Made by a program: the position numbers and the translations under genes
DNA from: SHLJ01 sp041618535
GTDB lineage: Bacteria > Bacteroidota > Bacteroidia > Flavobacteriales > Flavobacteriaceae
Assembly: GCA_041618535.1 (NCBI GenBank)
Contig: JBFKFP010000123.1
Location: 1-8,687 of the forward strand
Length of the DNA: 8,687 bases
Direction of reading: 5' to 3'
The notes under the pieces: model-generated
The model's database searches: none
Told to the model about the DNA's origin: nothing
Seen by the model: only the letters and a program-made list of their open reading frames with translations
Part shown: positions 1 through 6,235 of the stretch, piece after piece
Layout of the letters: each line of letters opens with the position of its first letter
How positions within the stretch are numbered: position 1 is the first letter of the stretch

Positions 1-1135
1 CTTAATGGCCTCAACTACCGTTTTATTTTATCTGCTCACACCGGTTCTCACACCTTTTTTACCAGAACGACGAATCGAGATAGTCTATTTTTACCTGATC
101 ATCCTGCTTACTGTTTTTATCTGGCGACTTATTTACATGAACCTGTTTGGTTCTCCAAGATTTTATAAACGCGTATTGATAATCGGGGAACCGGATCAGG
201 TCAAATCATTGACCGAAACCCTAGGATCAATAGATCCATATTACGATATCGTCGGTTATATAAATACAACACCATTTGACGAGACCATGGTTGAAGGGGT
301 TGAACTGTTCCCTTCAGGAGAAATTAAATCCATAATTGCTGAGAAAAAGATCACTGAGATTGTAGTCGCCACTTACAATGAAAATGCCATCACACCTCGA
401 CTTTACTCTGATTTGATAGATCTTGTTGAAAAAGGTCATCTCATCCGTGAGTTGTCGCAGGTTTATGAGGCCATAGTCCACCGTATACCGGTTCAATTCG
501 TCGGCAGGGATTTCTACAGGTATTTCCCGTTCAGCCGGAGCAACAAAAATCAACTCTATCGATTGTTTTCAAGAGTGATGGATGTTTTAGTTTCCCTTTT
601 TGGCTTGCTTTTTATGGTGCTAATACTCCCACTAGTTCTCCTCGGTAACCTTATAGCGAACAGAGGCCCGTTATTTTACCGGCAGGAAAGGGTAGGGAAG
701 AACGGCCGAATCTTTAAAATTATAAAACTACGAACCATGGTCCCTGATGCTGAGTCAAAAGGTGCTCAATGGGCTGAGGAAGGAGACAAACGAGTGACAA
801 CCTTTGGCAGGTTCTTACGGAATTCCAGGATAGATGAACTCCCCCAGTTTTTAAACGTATTAAATGGTGATATGGCACTTATTGGGCCCAGGCCCGAACG
901 GCCCGTATTTGTGAAGGAATTGTCTGAGGTCATACCCTTTTACGAGACCAGGCACATCATTAAACCCGGTCTTACCGGCTGGGCCCAGGTTAAAATGCGC
1001 TATGGCTCATCGGTGGAGGACAGTCTGACCAAACTGCAATACGATCTTTTCTATATGAAGAGACGAAGCTTTTTTCTCGACTTCAACATCATAGTAAAAA
1101 CCATTAGTACCATCCTCTATTATCGAGGACAGTGA
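1..1135 (+). CDS. Polyprenyl-phosphate sugar-1-phosphate transferase (bacterial sugar transferase family), 5' end missing
   Basis: Integral inner-membrane enzyme that transfers a sugar-1-phosphate from a nucleotide sugar to undecaprenyl phosphate, the first step of exopolysaccharide, capsule or O-antigen repeat-unit synthesis. The reading frame is open to the left edge, so the ATG at 5 is probably internal: full-length WbaP/WcaJ-like relatives have an N-terminal bundle of 4-5 membrane helices and about 460 residues, and only the last helices are seen here. Counting from that ATG: membrane segments at about 5-20 and 25-45, a Rossmann-like CoA-binding-type domain beginning VLIIGEPD (57-64), then the catalytic domain from about 185. 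The catalytic domain has a membrane-inserting hydrophobic hairpin (191-215), KLRTM (241-245), RIDELPQ with the Asp277-Glu278 catalytic dyad, GPRPERP (294-300) and KPGLTGWAQV (320-329). The C-terminus is complete. The sugar specificity cannot be read from sequence. The gene probably belongs to a polysaccharide cluster lying to the left. Confidence 0.93.
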   Translation, partial: LMASTTVLFYLLTPVLTPFLPERRIEIVYFYLIILLTVFIWRLIYMNLFGSPRFYKRVLIIGEPDQVKSLTETLGSIDPYYDIVGYINTTPFDETMVEGVELFPSGEIKSIIAEKKITEIVVATYNENAITPRLYSDLIDLVEKGHLIRELSQVYEAIVHRIPVQFVGRDFYRYFPFSRSNKNQLYRLFSRVMDVLVSLFGLLFMVLILPLVLLGNLIANRGPLFYRQERVGKNGRIFKIIKLRTMVPDAESKGAQWAEEGDKRVTTFGRFLRNSRIDELPQFLNVLNGDMALIGPRPERPVFVKELSEVIPFYETRHIIKPGLTGWAQVKMRYGSSVEDSLTKLQYDLFYMKRRSFFLDFNIIVKTISTILYYRGQ

Positions 1136-1147
1136 TCAGCTGAAGTT

Positions 1148-2332
1148 TTAACCAGTGGAAATTGCAAGTTCCGGTTTAAGGATATGAATCAGGAAAATGT
1201 AACGAATTACTAACAAGATGAGGATAGGGACAAGCCCGATTGCGAATACCTGCACGCCGGTCATCCAGTGAAAGACCATCAGAACAAGCATGATGAGCAG
1301 AAATTTAAGGTACCTCCTGAACCAGTTGCCGGGTTTGGCCCTCCCACTCTGCCCGATGAAGAACAAATTCAATGGGAATGCCCATAAGAGATTGTAATTA
1401 TTGGCTGTAGCCGTATGATCTGTCGCAAACCACAATAACAGGATAACCAATCCTGTGATACCCGATATAATAAAAATGGAACGATCTATCCAAAGCCTGT
1501 GATATTTGTTCTTCCAATCCTTCACGGTCAAATAGATGATGTACAGGCTGAGGATGGATAAAATCACTAGCGGACTATAAATCCAGGCCAGTCCTTTTGA
1601 TTCAGGGCGCGGTTTAAAAACAGTCCTGCTTTCACGTACCAATAAACTACCGTCTGATCTTTCAGCTACCTCGAAGAATTCGAAAATGTATTTGGGCAGG
1701 AACATATACTGGTCAGGGCTCGCTTCACGGTCGATTACCGAGCCAAGAGCCAGGTCAATCCCAAAGCTGCCCCATGAATTCCGGGTTACATGCTCATATA
1801 TCAATTCACGAAAAGTCTTCTTCTCCAGGTTACCCGGCACGGTAAATATCACCTCCTCCACATTAGATTCAACCACATCGCGCATTTTCGTGGCGCAATT
1901 ATCGTAAAAGAAATCGTAGAGATAATAACGATTTTCGGGTTTGTAATTATTCAGCAAAAAATTATAAAGCCCCTGTTTTTCCTCCTGATCGAGGTCCAAG
2001 ACCTGCTCCTGTATACTTCTGTTCTGATAGGTATAGAGGTTGAAAAAATCGGAATAACGATTTGCGCCGATCATGTAATCCAATTTGCCCTGCGCAAATT
2101 TCAGATAGAAATTAGGGGCGTTAAAATCATACACCCCGTAGTTAAAGACAACATCGATGTTATTGATAGGATCCCTAACCCTTAAACCATTGTGACCAAA
2201 AGTATCATTCAGCACTTTTCCTGGCCCTACGGTTAAAAGACTTATTTCGGCATTGTCTGAAAGAACTGAATTTTGGGCATCATTAAAAAGCGGATTTAAT
2301 ACAAGCAACAGAAAGAGAAGGACTATCCGCAT
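1148..2332 (-). CDS. Lnb/DUF4105 family protein, predicted lipoprotein N-acyltransferase of Bacteroidota type
   Basis: 394 residues from the ATG at 2332. An open frame extends upstream to 2452, but it would run about 100 bp into the preceding gene and place 40 non-signal residues ahead of a good signal peptide (MRIVLLFLLLVLNPLFNDA, cut near 19-20), so I chose 2332. The periplasmic domain (about 28-240) carries the family blocks GHNGLRV (46-52), FNYGVYDF (63-70), the NFYLKFAQGKLDYM block (74-87) and YDFFYDNCAT (139-148). Hydrophobic helices follow at about 250-270, 284-302, 310-328, 341-358 and 360-385. This is the DUF4105/Lnb N-terminal domain plus five-helix membrane tail. From memory, a Bacteroides member (Lnb) replaces the missing Lnt and N-acylates lipoproteins. 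His47 and Cys146 are my inferred catalytic pair, by analogy with papain-like folds; this is not shown here. It follows the barrel gene by 16 bp and is probably co-transcribed with it. Family membership is firm; the exact activity is inferred. Confidence 0.85.
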   Translation of the reverse strand: MRIVLLFLLLVLNPLFNDAQNSVLSDNAEISLLTVGPGKVLNDTFGHNGLRVRDPINNIDVVFNYGVYDFNAPNFYLKFAQGKLDYMIGANRYSDFFNLYTYQNRSIQEQVLDLDQEEKQGLYNFLLNNYKPENRYYLYDFFYDNCATKMRDVVESNVEEVIFTVPGNLEKKTFRELIYEHVTRNSWGSFGIDLALGSVIDREASPDQYMFLPKYIFEFFEVAERSDGSLLVRESRTVFKPRPESKGLAWIYSPLVILSILSLYIIYLTVKDWKNKYHRLWIDRSIFIISGITGLVILLLWFATDHTATANNYNLLWAFPLNLFFIGQSGRAKPGNWFRRYLKFLLIMLVLMVFHWMTGVQVFAIGLVPILILLVIRYIFLIHILKPELAISTG

Positions 2333-2348
2333 AGAACGATTTTTATGA

Positions 2349-3446
2349 TTACCTAAAAATACTGAAATCAAGTTTAAGGGAGAATACGTTTGAGTATAAA
2401 GCCGCGCTCTGATCACCGATATCGGTAAAAGCATAGTCGATATAGATGCCACGGTATTTGAAACCTACTCCAAAACTGGGTTGAAAACTCAGTCGCTCCG
2501 TATTGTCAATCTGCAATTCGTTTTGGAAGTTACCCATACCACCTCTCAGAAAGACCAGGTCTGAGTATCCGAATTCAAATCCAACTGCCGGGTTTATACT
2601 GACAAAGGAGGATGAGATCAGGTCGTTGTTTTCTTCAAATCGCATTATAAGATCCACTTCAGCCCTTAAAACATAATCATAATTAATCTCCCAAACCTTC
2701 GCCACTCCAAGTTGTAGTTTAGGCAGGGTGATCTCAGTCCCTTCCGGCGCCTCCTGGTTCTGCCCCTCTATGGCATTCTGTATATCCTGCAATTTGTCCT
2801 CGTCAATGGCCCAGGCATTAAAAGTTGTTGTAATATCCCTTGCCATCAGTCCGAAGAACCAGCTGTTATCGGTATGAAGCTGAACGCCCAGATCAAGGCC
2901 AAAACCCCAGGAGGAAGCAAAATCACCTATAACACGCCTTATTATTTTGGCGTTTACACCATAGTTCAACCCCGGTACAGGCAGCTTTCTTGAATAGGAT
3001 ACGGTAAGGCCGTAATCTGCAGCTGAAAACAACTTGATATTATCGAAATTGATGTTCCCCTGTTCGTCTATAAGCTGAGTGGTATCGAGGATATCATCAA
3101 CTCCAAAACGGATCAATGATATACCCACGGCGCTTCGGTCGTCTAACGGCATGGCATAGGCCGCATAATTATAGTTGGCGATATTGGCGAAATAACTGGA
3201 ATGCATCAGGGCAAGCTGGTTGTCCTCAAGTTGAACCAATCCTGCGGGATTCCAATAACCCGAATTGACATCCCCGCTGAAAGCAACCACAGCATTCGCC
3301 ATGCCGAGAGAAGCAGCATCCACACCTATATTCATGAATTCATTTGAATATTTTCTGGTGGTTTGGGCGAGTACCATAGTGCTGCAAAAGAGTAGCAGCA
3401 AGGGTAAAGACTTTCTCAAATGCAAAATTTTTACAAAGATGCACAT
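2349..3446 (-). CDS. PorV/PorQ-family outer-membrane beta-barrel protein
   Basis: 365 residues from the ATG at 3446. The same frame also offers a TTG at 3455 (three residues longer), but the ATG has AGG placed 9 nt upstream and is preferred. Signal peptide: basic n-region to Arg11-Lys12, hydrophobic 13-25, cleavage near VLA|Q (27/28). The Cys at 21 is not in a proper lipobox. The mature N-terminus shows the PorV/PorQ family hallmark: RKYSNEFMNIGVDAASLG (31-48), then NAVVAF and GYWNPAGL (63-70). The rest is alternating aromatic/small-residue strands typical of a FadL-like 14-strand barrel, with an acidic, Gln-rich loop at about 215-240. Known members act in type IX secretion: PorV shuttles cargo to the PorU sortase and PorQ is a substrate-handling partner. 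Many paralogues are uncharacterised, and no porU or other secretion genes are visible here, so a direct secretion role is only a possibility. It lies just upstream of the Lnb-type gene and is divergent from pssA. Confidence 0.85.
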   Translation of the reverse strand: MCIFVKILHLRKSLPLLLLFCSTMVLAQTTRKYSNEFMNIGVDAASLGMANAVVAFSGDVNSGYWNPAGLVQLEDNQLALMHSSYFANIANYNYAAYAMPLDDRSAVGISLIRFGVDDILDTTQLIDEQGNINFDNIKLFSAADYGLTVSYSRKLPVPGLNYGVNAKIIRRVIGDFASSWGFGLDLGVQLHTDNSWFFGLMARDITTTFNAWAIDEDKLQDIQNAIEGQNQEAPEGTEITLPKLQLGVAKVWEINYDYVLRAEVDLIMRFEENNDLISSSFVSINPAVGFEFGYSDLVFLRGGMGNFQNELQIDNTERLSFQPSFGVGFKYRGIYIDYAFTDIGDQSAALYSNVFSLKLDFSIFR

Positions 3447-3469
3447 AATTTTCAACCTAATAAACTCTT

Positions 3470-3494
3470 AAATAGGGCAGTTATTGCCCTATTT
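3470..3494. repeat. Perfect 10-bp inverted repeat in the divergent pssA/barrel-gene gap
   Basis: AAATAGGGCA and TGCCCTATTT flank the 5-base spacer GTTAT. It lies 23 bp before the barrel-gene ATG and 55 bp before the pssA TTG, between genes that point away from each other, so a terminator role is unlikely. A repressor or activator operator, or a hairpin in the 5' leader of the minus-strand unit, are the plausible readings. The symmetry is seen directly; the function is inferred. Confidence 0.5.
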
Positions 3495-3549
3495 TCCTAC
3501 TTAACTTAAATAGTTTTATATTTTTACGATCACAATTATCCAACGGATC

Positions 3550-4275
3550 TTGAAAAAACATATCCCGAACCTCGTAACTCTTTTGAATCTGCTCTGTGGG
3601 GGGATTGCGGTGGTATTCGCCATGGATGGTGAATTGCACATTGCAGCGTTTTTTGTATTGATCGGGATTACATTGGATTACCTCGACGGGTTCCTGGCCA
3701 AGATCCTAGACGCCAGAAGTGAGCTGGGGTTGCAATTGGATTCTCTTGCCGATGTTGTGACAAGCGGACTTGTTCCAGGAATTGTGATGTATCAGCTCAT
3801 TAAATTATCCGGCCCTGATTGGAGTTCTCCTGAGAATTTAGGGGTGGGCTTTAACTGGTCCCTTGAGTCCCTTCTTCCATTTTCTGGACTGTTAATAGCC
3901 TTAGCAGCAGCCTACAGGCTGGCCAATTTCAACGTATCTACAGATCAGTCTGAACACTTTTACGGGATACCAACACCGGCAAATGCCCTGCTCATTATTT
4001 CGTTTGCTTTGATCCTTGAGTTCCAGAACAATGACCTGATGAACAGTGTTATACTGAATAGGTGGTTCCTTCTTGGAATCACTCTTGCCAGCTGCATCCT
4101 CATGAATGCAAGGATCAAGATGCTTGCGATGAAATTCAAAAATTGGAGTTTCAAGGATAATGCCGCCAGATATATGCTGATAATTATTTCCATTGTTCTC
4201 CTTTCAGTGTTTCAGTTCTCAGGTATCCCATTGATCATACTATCGTATATCATTATTTCCCTTTTGAATAAATAG
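3550..4275 (+). CDS. pssA: CDP-diacylglycerol--serine O-phosphatidyltransferase (phosphatidylserine synthase)
   Basis: Inner-membrane enzyme making phosphatidylserine from CDP-diacylglycerol and L-serine, the precursor of phosphatidylethanolamine. 241 residues, the usual size for the short membrane-type PssA. The CDP-alcohol phosphatidyltransferase signature runs from Asp43 to Asp68: D43-x2-D46-G47-x2-A50-K51-x8-G60-x3-D64-x3-D68. The four Asp that bind metal and the CDP group are all present. Position 51 is Lys where the motif usually has Arg. Downstream, YRLANFNV (122-129) and GIPTPANAL (139-147) are PssA-specific. About six to eight hydrophobic segments span the chain. The start is TTG at 3550: no in-frame ATG exists back to the TAG at 3511-3513, and MKKHIPNLVTLLNL matches the usual N-terminus of flavobacterial homologues as I recall them. 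The TerC-family gene begins 8 bp after the stop, so the two are probably one transcript and translationally coupled. Confidence 0.93.
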   Translation: MKKHIPNLVTLLNLLCGGIAVVFAMDGELHIAAFFVLIGITLDYLDGFLAKILDARSELGLQLDSLADVVTSGLVPGIVMYQLIKLSGPDWSSPENLGVGFNWSLESLLPFSGLLIALAAAYRLANFNVSTDQSEHFYGIPTPANALLIISFALILEFQNNDLMNSVILNRWFLLGITLASCILMNARIKMLAMKFKNWSFKDNAARYMLIIISIVLLSVFQFSGIPLIILSYIIISLLNK

Positions 4276-4283
4276 TTCCGACC

Positions 4284-5078
4284 ATGGCAGAAAATATTTT
4301 TACGCTTTTTATGCTGATCCTGTTACAGGCTGTTCTGGGATTTGATAACCTTCTTTATATCTCCCTGGAAAGTAAGAATGCACCAAAAGAAAAGCAGGCT
4401 TACGTCAGGAAGGTTGGAATTTTGATGGCTATAGTACTGCGGATAGCTTTGCTTTTTATCCTTCTAAAGGTTATCGATTACTTCCAGGATCCTGTACTTA
4501 AGTTACCCTTTACCGGTGTGCTGGAGGGATCATTCAATATACATAGCATGATTGTACTGGCAGGAGGGGTTTTCATCATTTATACTGCCATGAAAGAGAT
4601 CTGGCATATGGTTGGAGTTCAAGAAGTGGATACCGATGTTCAGAATCGCGGTAAATCTTCTGTAAATAAAGTGATAGCGATGATAATAATTATGAACCTG
4701 GTATTCTCATTCGACTCCATCCTGAGTGCCATGGCGCTTACCGATGTTTTCTGGGTGATGGCAACAGCAATCATCATCGGCGGACTGCTCATGATCTGGC
4801 TTGCGGATAAGGTCTCTGATTTCCTTCAGAAAAACAGAATGTACGAGGTATTGGGCTTGTTCATCCTGTTTATCGTTGGTATAATGCTTCTGACTGAAGG
4901 TGGACATCTTGCTCATCTCCTTATCTTCGGGAATGAGATCACCCCTATGAGTAAAACAACATTCTACTTTGTTATTGCCATCCTCGTTATCACGGATATC
5001 GTTCAGAGTAAATACCAGAAAAAGCTGATTGCCGAAAAGGAACCAAAAAAGAAAAATTTACCCGGGGACGAAGTTTAA
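4284..5078 (+). CDS. TerC-family integral membrane protein, predicted metal (manganese) exporter
   Basis: 264 residues with seven predicted membrane helices at about 5-25, 43-65, 87-105, 129-150, 152-173, 187-207 and 225-241, and a short charged cytoplasmic tail rich in Lys. The two family repeats carry the diagnostic acidic motifs: QAVLGFDNLL (15-24, Asp21-Asn22) in the first helix and VFSFDSILSAMAL (140-152, Asp144-Ser145) in the fourth. These Asp residues are thought to line a metal site. Family members include Alx/MeeF/MeeY-type proteins linked to Mn2+ export and older tellurite-resistance TerC proteins. No ter genes are nearby, so the tellurite name should not be taken literally. The start at 4284 lies 8 bp after pssA with no clear Shine-Dalgarno sequence, suggesting coupled translation. 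The stop overlaps the stop of convergent lptB by 4 bp (shared TTAA), leaving no room for a conventional terminator. Manganese as substrate is inferred from the family. Confidence 0.88.
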   Translation: MAENIFTLFMLILLQAVLGFDNLLYISLESKNAPKEKQAYVRKVGILMAIVLRIALLFILLKVIDYFQDPVLKLPFTGVLEGSFNIHSMIVLAGGVFIIYTAMKEIWHMVGVQEVDTDVQNRGKSSVNKVIAMIIIMNLVFSFDSILSAMALTDVFWVMATAIIIGGLLMIWLADKVSDFLQKNRMYEVLGLFILFIVGIMLLTEGGHLAHLLIFGNEITPMSKTTFYFVIAILVITDIVQSKYQKKLIAEKEPKKKNLPGDEV

Positions 5079-5815
5079 AAATCGATCTTCTTTTTGCGCA
5101 GTTCGAAATTCTGGCCCAAATAGACTTTTCTCACCATTTGGTCTGCGGCAAGGTCTTCGGGGACACCGGCTTTAAGAATGCTTCCTTCAAACATTAGGTA
5201 GGTACGGTCTGTAATGGCCAGGGTTTCCTGTACGTTATGATCTGTGATCAGGATGCCTATGTTCTTTTTGGTAAGCTTGGCTACAATGCGTTGAATATCT
5301 TCCACCGCAATTGGATCAACTCCCGCAAATGGCTCATCCAGGAGGATGAAATTAGGGTCTGTGGCCAGTGCCCGTGCAATCTCGGTACGCCTTCGTTCAC
5401 CTCCCGATAACAGGTCTCCCCTGTTTTTGCGGATATGGCTTAATCCGAATTCCTCAATGAGGGATTCCATCTTGTGAAGTTGCTCTTTCTTCGAGAGTTT
5501 GGTCAGTTGGAGTACGCTTAAAATGTTATCCTCAATACTCAACTTCCGAAAAACAGATGCTTCCTGTGCGAGATAACCGATTCCGCTTTGTGCCCGTCTG
5601 TACATCGGGAAGGAGGTGATCTCTGTTTCATCGAGAAAGATCCTTCCACCATTAGGCTTGATCAGACCCACGATCATGTAAAAGCATGTTGTTTTTCCCG
5701 CACCATTAGGTCCAAGCAAACCTACTATCTCTCCCTGGTTAACGGTCAGGGAAACATCCTTCACCACCTTACGGCCGGAATAGGATTTCATGAGATTATC
5801 TGCTTTCAGGATCAT
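5075..5815 (-). CDS. lptB: LPS export ABC transporter ATP-binding protein LptB
   Basis: Cytoplasmic ATPase of the LptB2FG complex that extracts lipopolysaccharide from the inner membrane and drives it along the Lpt bridge to the cell surface. 246 residues, the expected length. All nucleotide-binding elements are intact: Walker A GPNGAGKTT (35-43), Q-loop Gln84 in YLAQEASVF, signature LSGGERRR (136-143), Walker B ILLDEPFAGVDP (157-168, catalytic Glu161) and H-loop His193 in TDHNVQETLA. The LptB-specific C-terminal block with VYLGQNFEL (231-239) separates it from LivF/LivG-like ATPases. The ATG at 5815 gives the canonical N-terminus. It is the last gene of the kpsF-tatC-CMD-lptB unit, 72 bp after the preceding stop; I see no convincing terminator or promoter in that gap. 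lptF, lptG, lptC and lptA are not in the window. Its 3' end overlaps the convergent TerC-family gene by 4 bp. Confidence 0.95.
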   Translation of the reverse strand: MILKADNLMKSYSGRKVVKDVSLTVNQGEIVGLLGPNGAGKTTCFYMIVGLIKPNGGRIFLDETEITSFPMYRRAQSGIGYLAQEASVFRKLSIEDNILSVLQLTKLSKKEQLHKMESLIEEFGLSHIRKNRGDLLSGGERRRTEIARALATDPNFILLDEPFAGVDPIAVEDIQRIVAKLTKKNIGILITDHNVQETLAITDRTYLMFEGSILKAGVPEDLAADQMVRKVYLGQNFELRKKKIDF

Positions 5816-5887
5816 GTGTTGATGTTTGCGGCTAAAATAATAAAATCATTAGCAAGGCTTTCAATGCCCGCGAGATTTATTAAAATA

Positions 5888-6235
5888 TTAACGCTGGCTT
5901 TCCAGTGCTTCCCAGAATTCATAGGCACGTCTGAGGTGGGGGATCACAATTGTTCCACCAACAAGGGTTGCAATACCCAGAGCCTCTCCAATCTCCTCTT
6001 TGCTTACACCTTCATTATAACAGGTTTCCAGATGATAGCGTACGCAATCATCACAACGAAGGACAGCTGAAGCTACCAGGCCGAGTAATTCTTTGGTCTT
6101 GACATCCAGGGCACCTTCCTGGTAAGCGTTGGTATCCAGGTTGAAGATCCGTTTGATGACCTTATTATTGTCGGCGAGTATCTTTTCATTCATCCTCGCA
6201 CGGTAACTATTGAATTCAGATACGATATCAGACAT
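5888..6235 (-). CDS. Carboxymuconolactone decarboxylase (AhpD-like) family protein
   Basis: 115-residue, all-helical cytoplasmic protein of the CMD/AhpD family. The redox motif Cys61-Asp-Asp-Cys64 with His68 (CDDCVRYHLE, 61-70) is the AhpD-type peroxidase or disulfide-relay centre. The block around LDVKTKELLGLVAS (43-56) and GEALGIATLVGGTIVIPH (83-100) are the conserved helices that form the oligomer interface. True gamma-carboxymuconolactone decarboxylases of the beta-ketoadipate pathway lack the CxxC, and no aromatic-degradation genes are nearby, so a thiol-redox role is more likely than decarboxylation. The start ATG lies inside the end of tatC (8-bp overlap, ATGTCTGA), which implies translational coupling. 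The upstream AGAAAG stretch is purine-rich but is also tatC coding sequence. Physiological partner unknown; placement between tatC and lptB suggests an envelope or housekeeping redox function, which is inference. Confidence 0.88.
   Translation of the reverse strand: MSDIVSEFNSYRARMNEKILADNNKVIKRIFNLDTNAYQEGALDVKTKELLGLVASAVLRCDDCVRYHLETCYNEGVSKEEIGEALGIATLVGGTIVIPHLRRAYEFWEALESQR

Noticed and set aside
1136..1147. TCAGCTGA palindrome in the 12-bp convergent gap as a terminator
   Set aside because: Only an 8-bp self-complementary site with no loop and no U-tract; too short to be a bidirectional terminator.
1790..2185. 131-codon plus-strand open frame antisense to the Lnb-type gene
   Set aside because: It lies wholly inside a gene whose family blocks are clear on the other strand; the translation has no motif.
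2333..2452. Upstream in-frame extension of the Lnb-type gene (40 extra residues)
   Set aside because: It overlaps the 3' end of the barrel gene by about 100 bp, lacks family-like residues, and would bury a clear signal peptide that begins at the ATG at 2332.
3384..3386. Barrel protein as a lipoprotein because of the Cys in its signal peptide
   Set aside because: Residues before Cys21 are Leu-Leu-Phe, which does not fit a lipobox with a small residue at -1, and a good signal peptidase I site follows near residue 27.
3447..3455. TTG start at 3455 for the barrel gene
   Set aside because: It adds only three residues; the ATG at 3446 has an AGG 9 nt upstream and keeps a normal signal peptide. 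The TTG cannot be excluded entirely.
3511..3524. TAGTTTTA and TATATTTT as a pssA promoter
   Set aside because: They resemble the -7 box, but the nearest TTG (3484-3486) is 24 bp before the first, outside the usual spacing, and AT-rich matches are expected by chance.
4284..5078. Tellurite-resistance function for the TerC-family gene
   Set aside because: No terZABDE-type genes accompany it, and the motifs only support family membership; metal export is the better-supported reading.
5816..5887. Separate lptB promoter in the 72-bp gap
   Set aside because: The best box on the minus strand (TATTTTAG) has TTG at 13 or 22 bp, with a mismatch in the box; not convincing enough to list.
5588..6070. 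160-codon plus-strand open frame across the start of lptB and the CMD gene
   Set aside because: It is antisense to two firmly identified genes, spans their intergenic gap, and its translation shows no recognisable domain or compositional sense.
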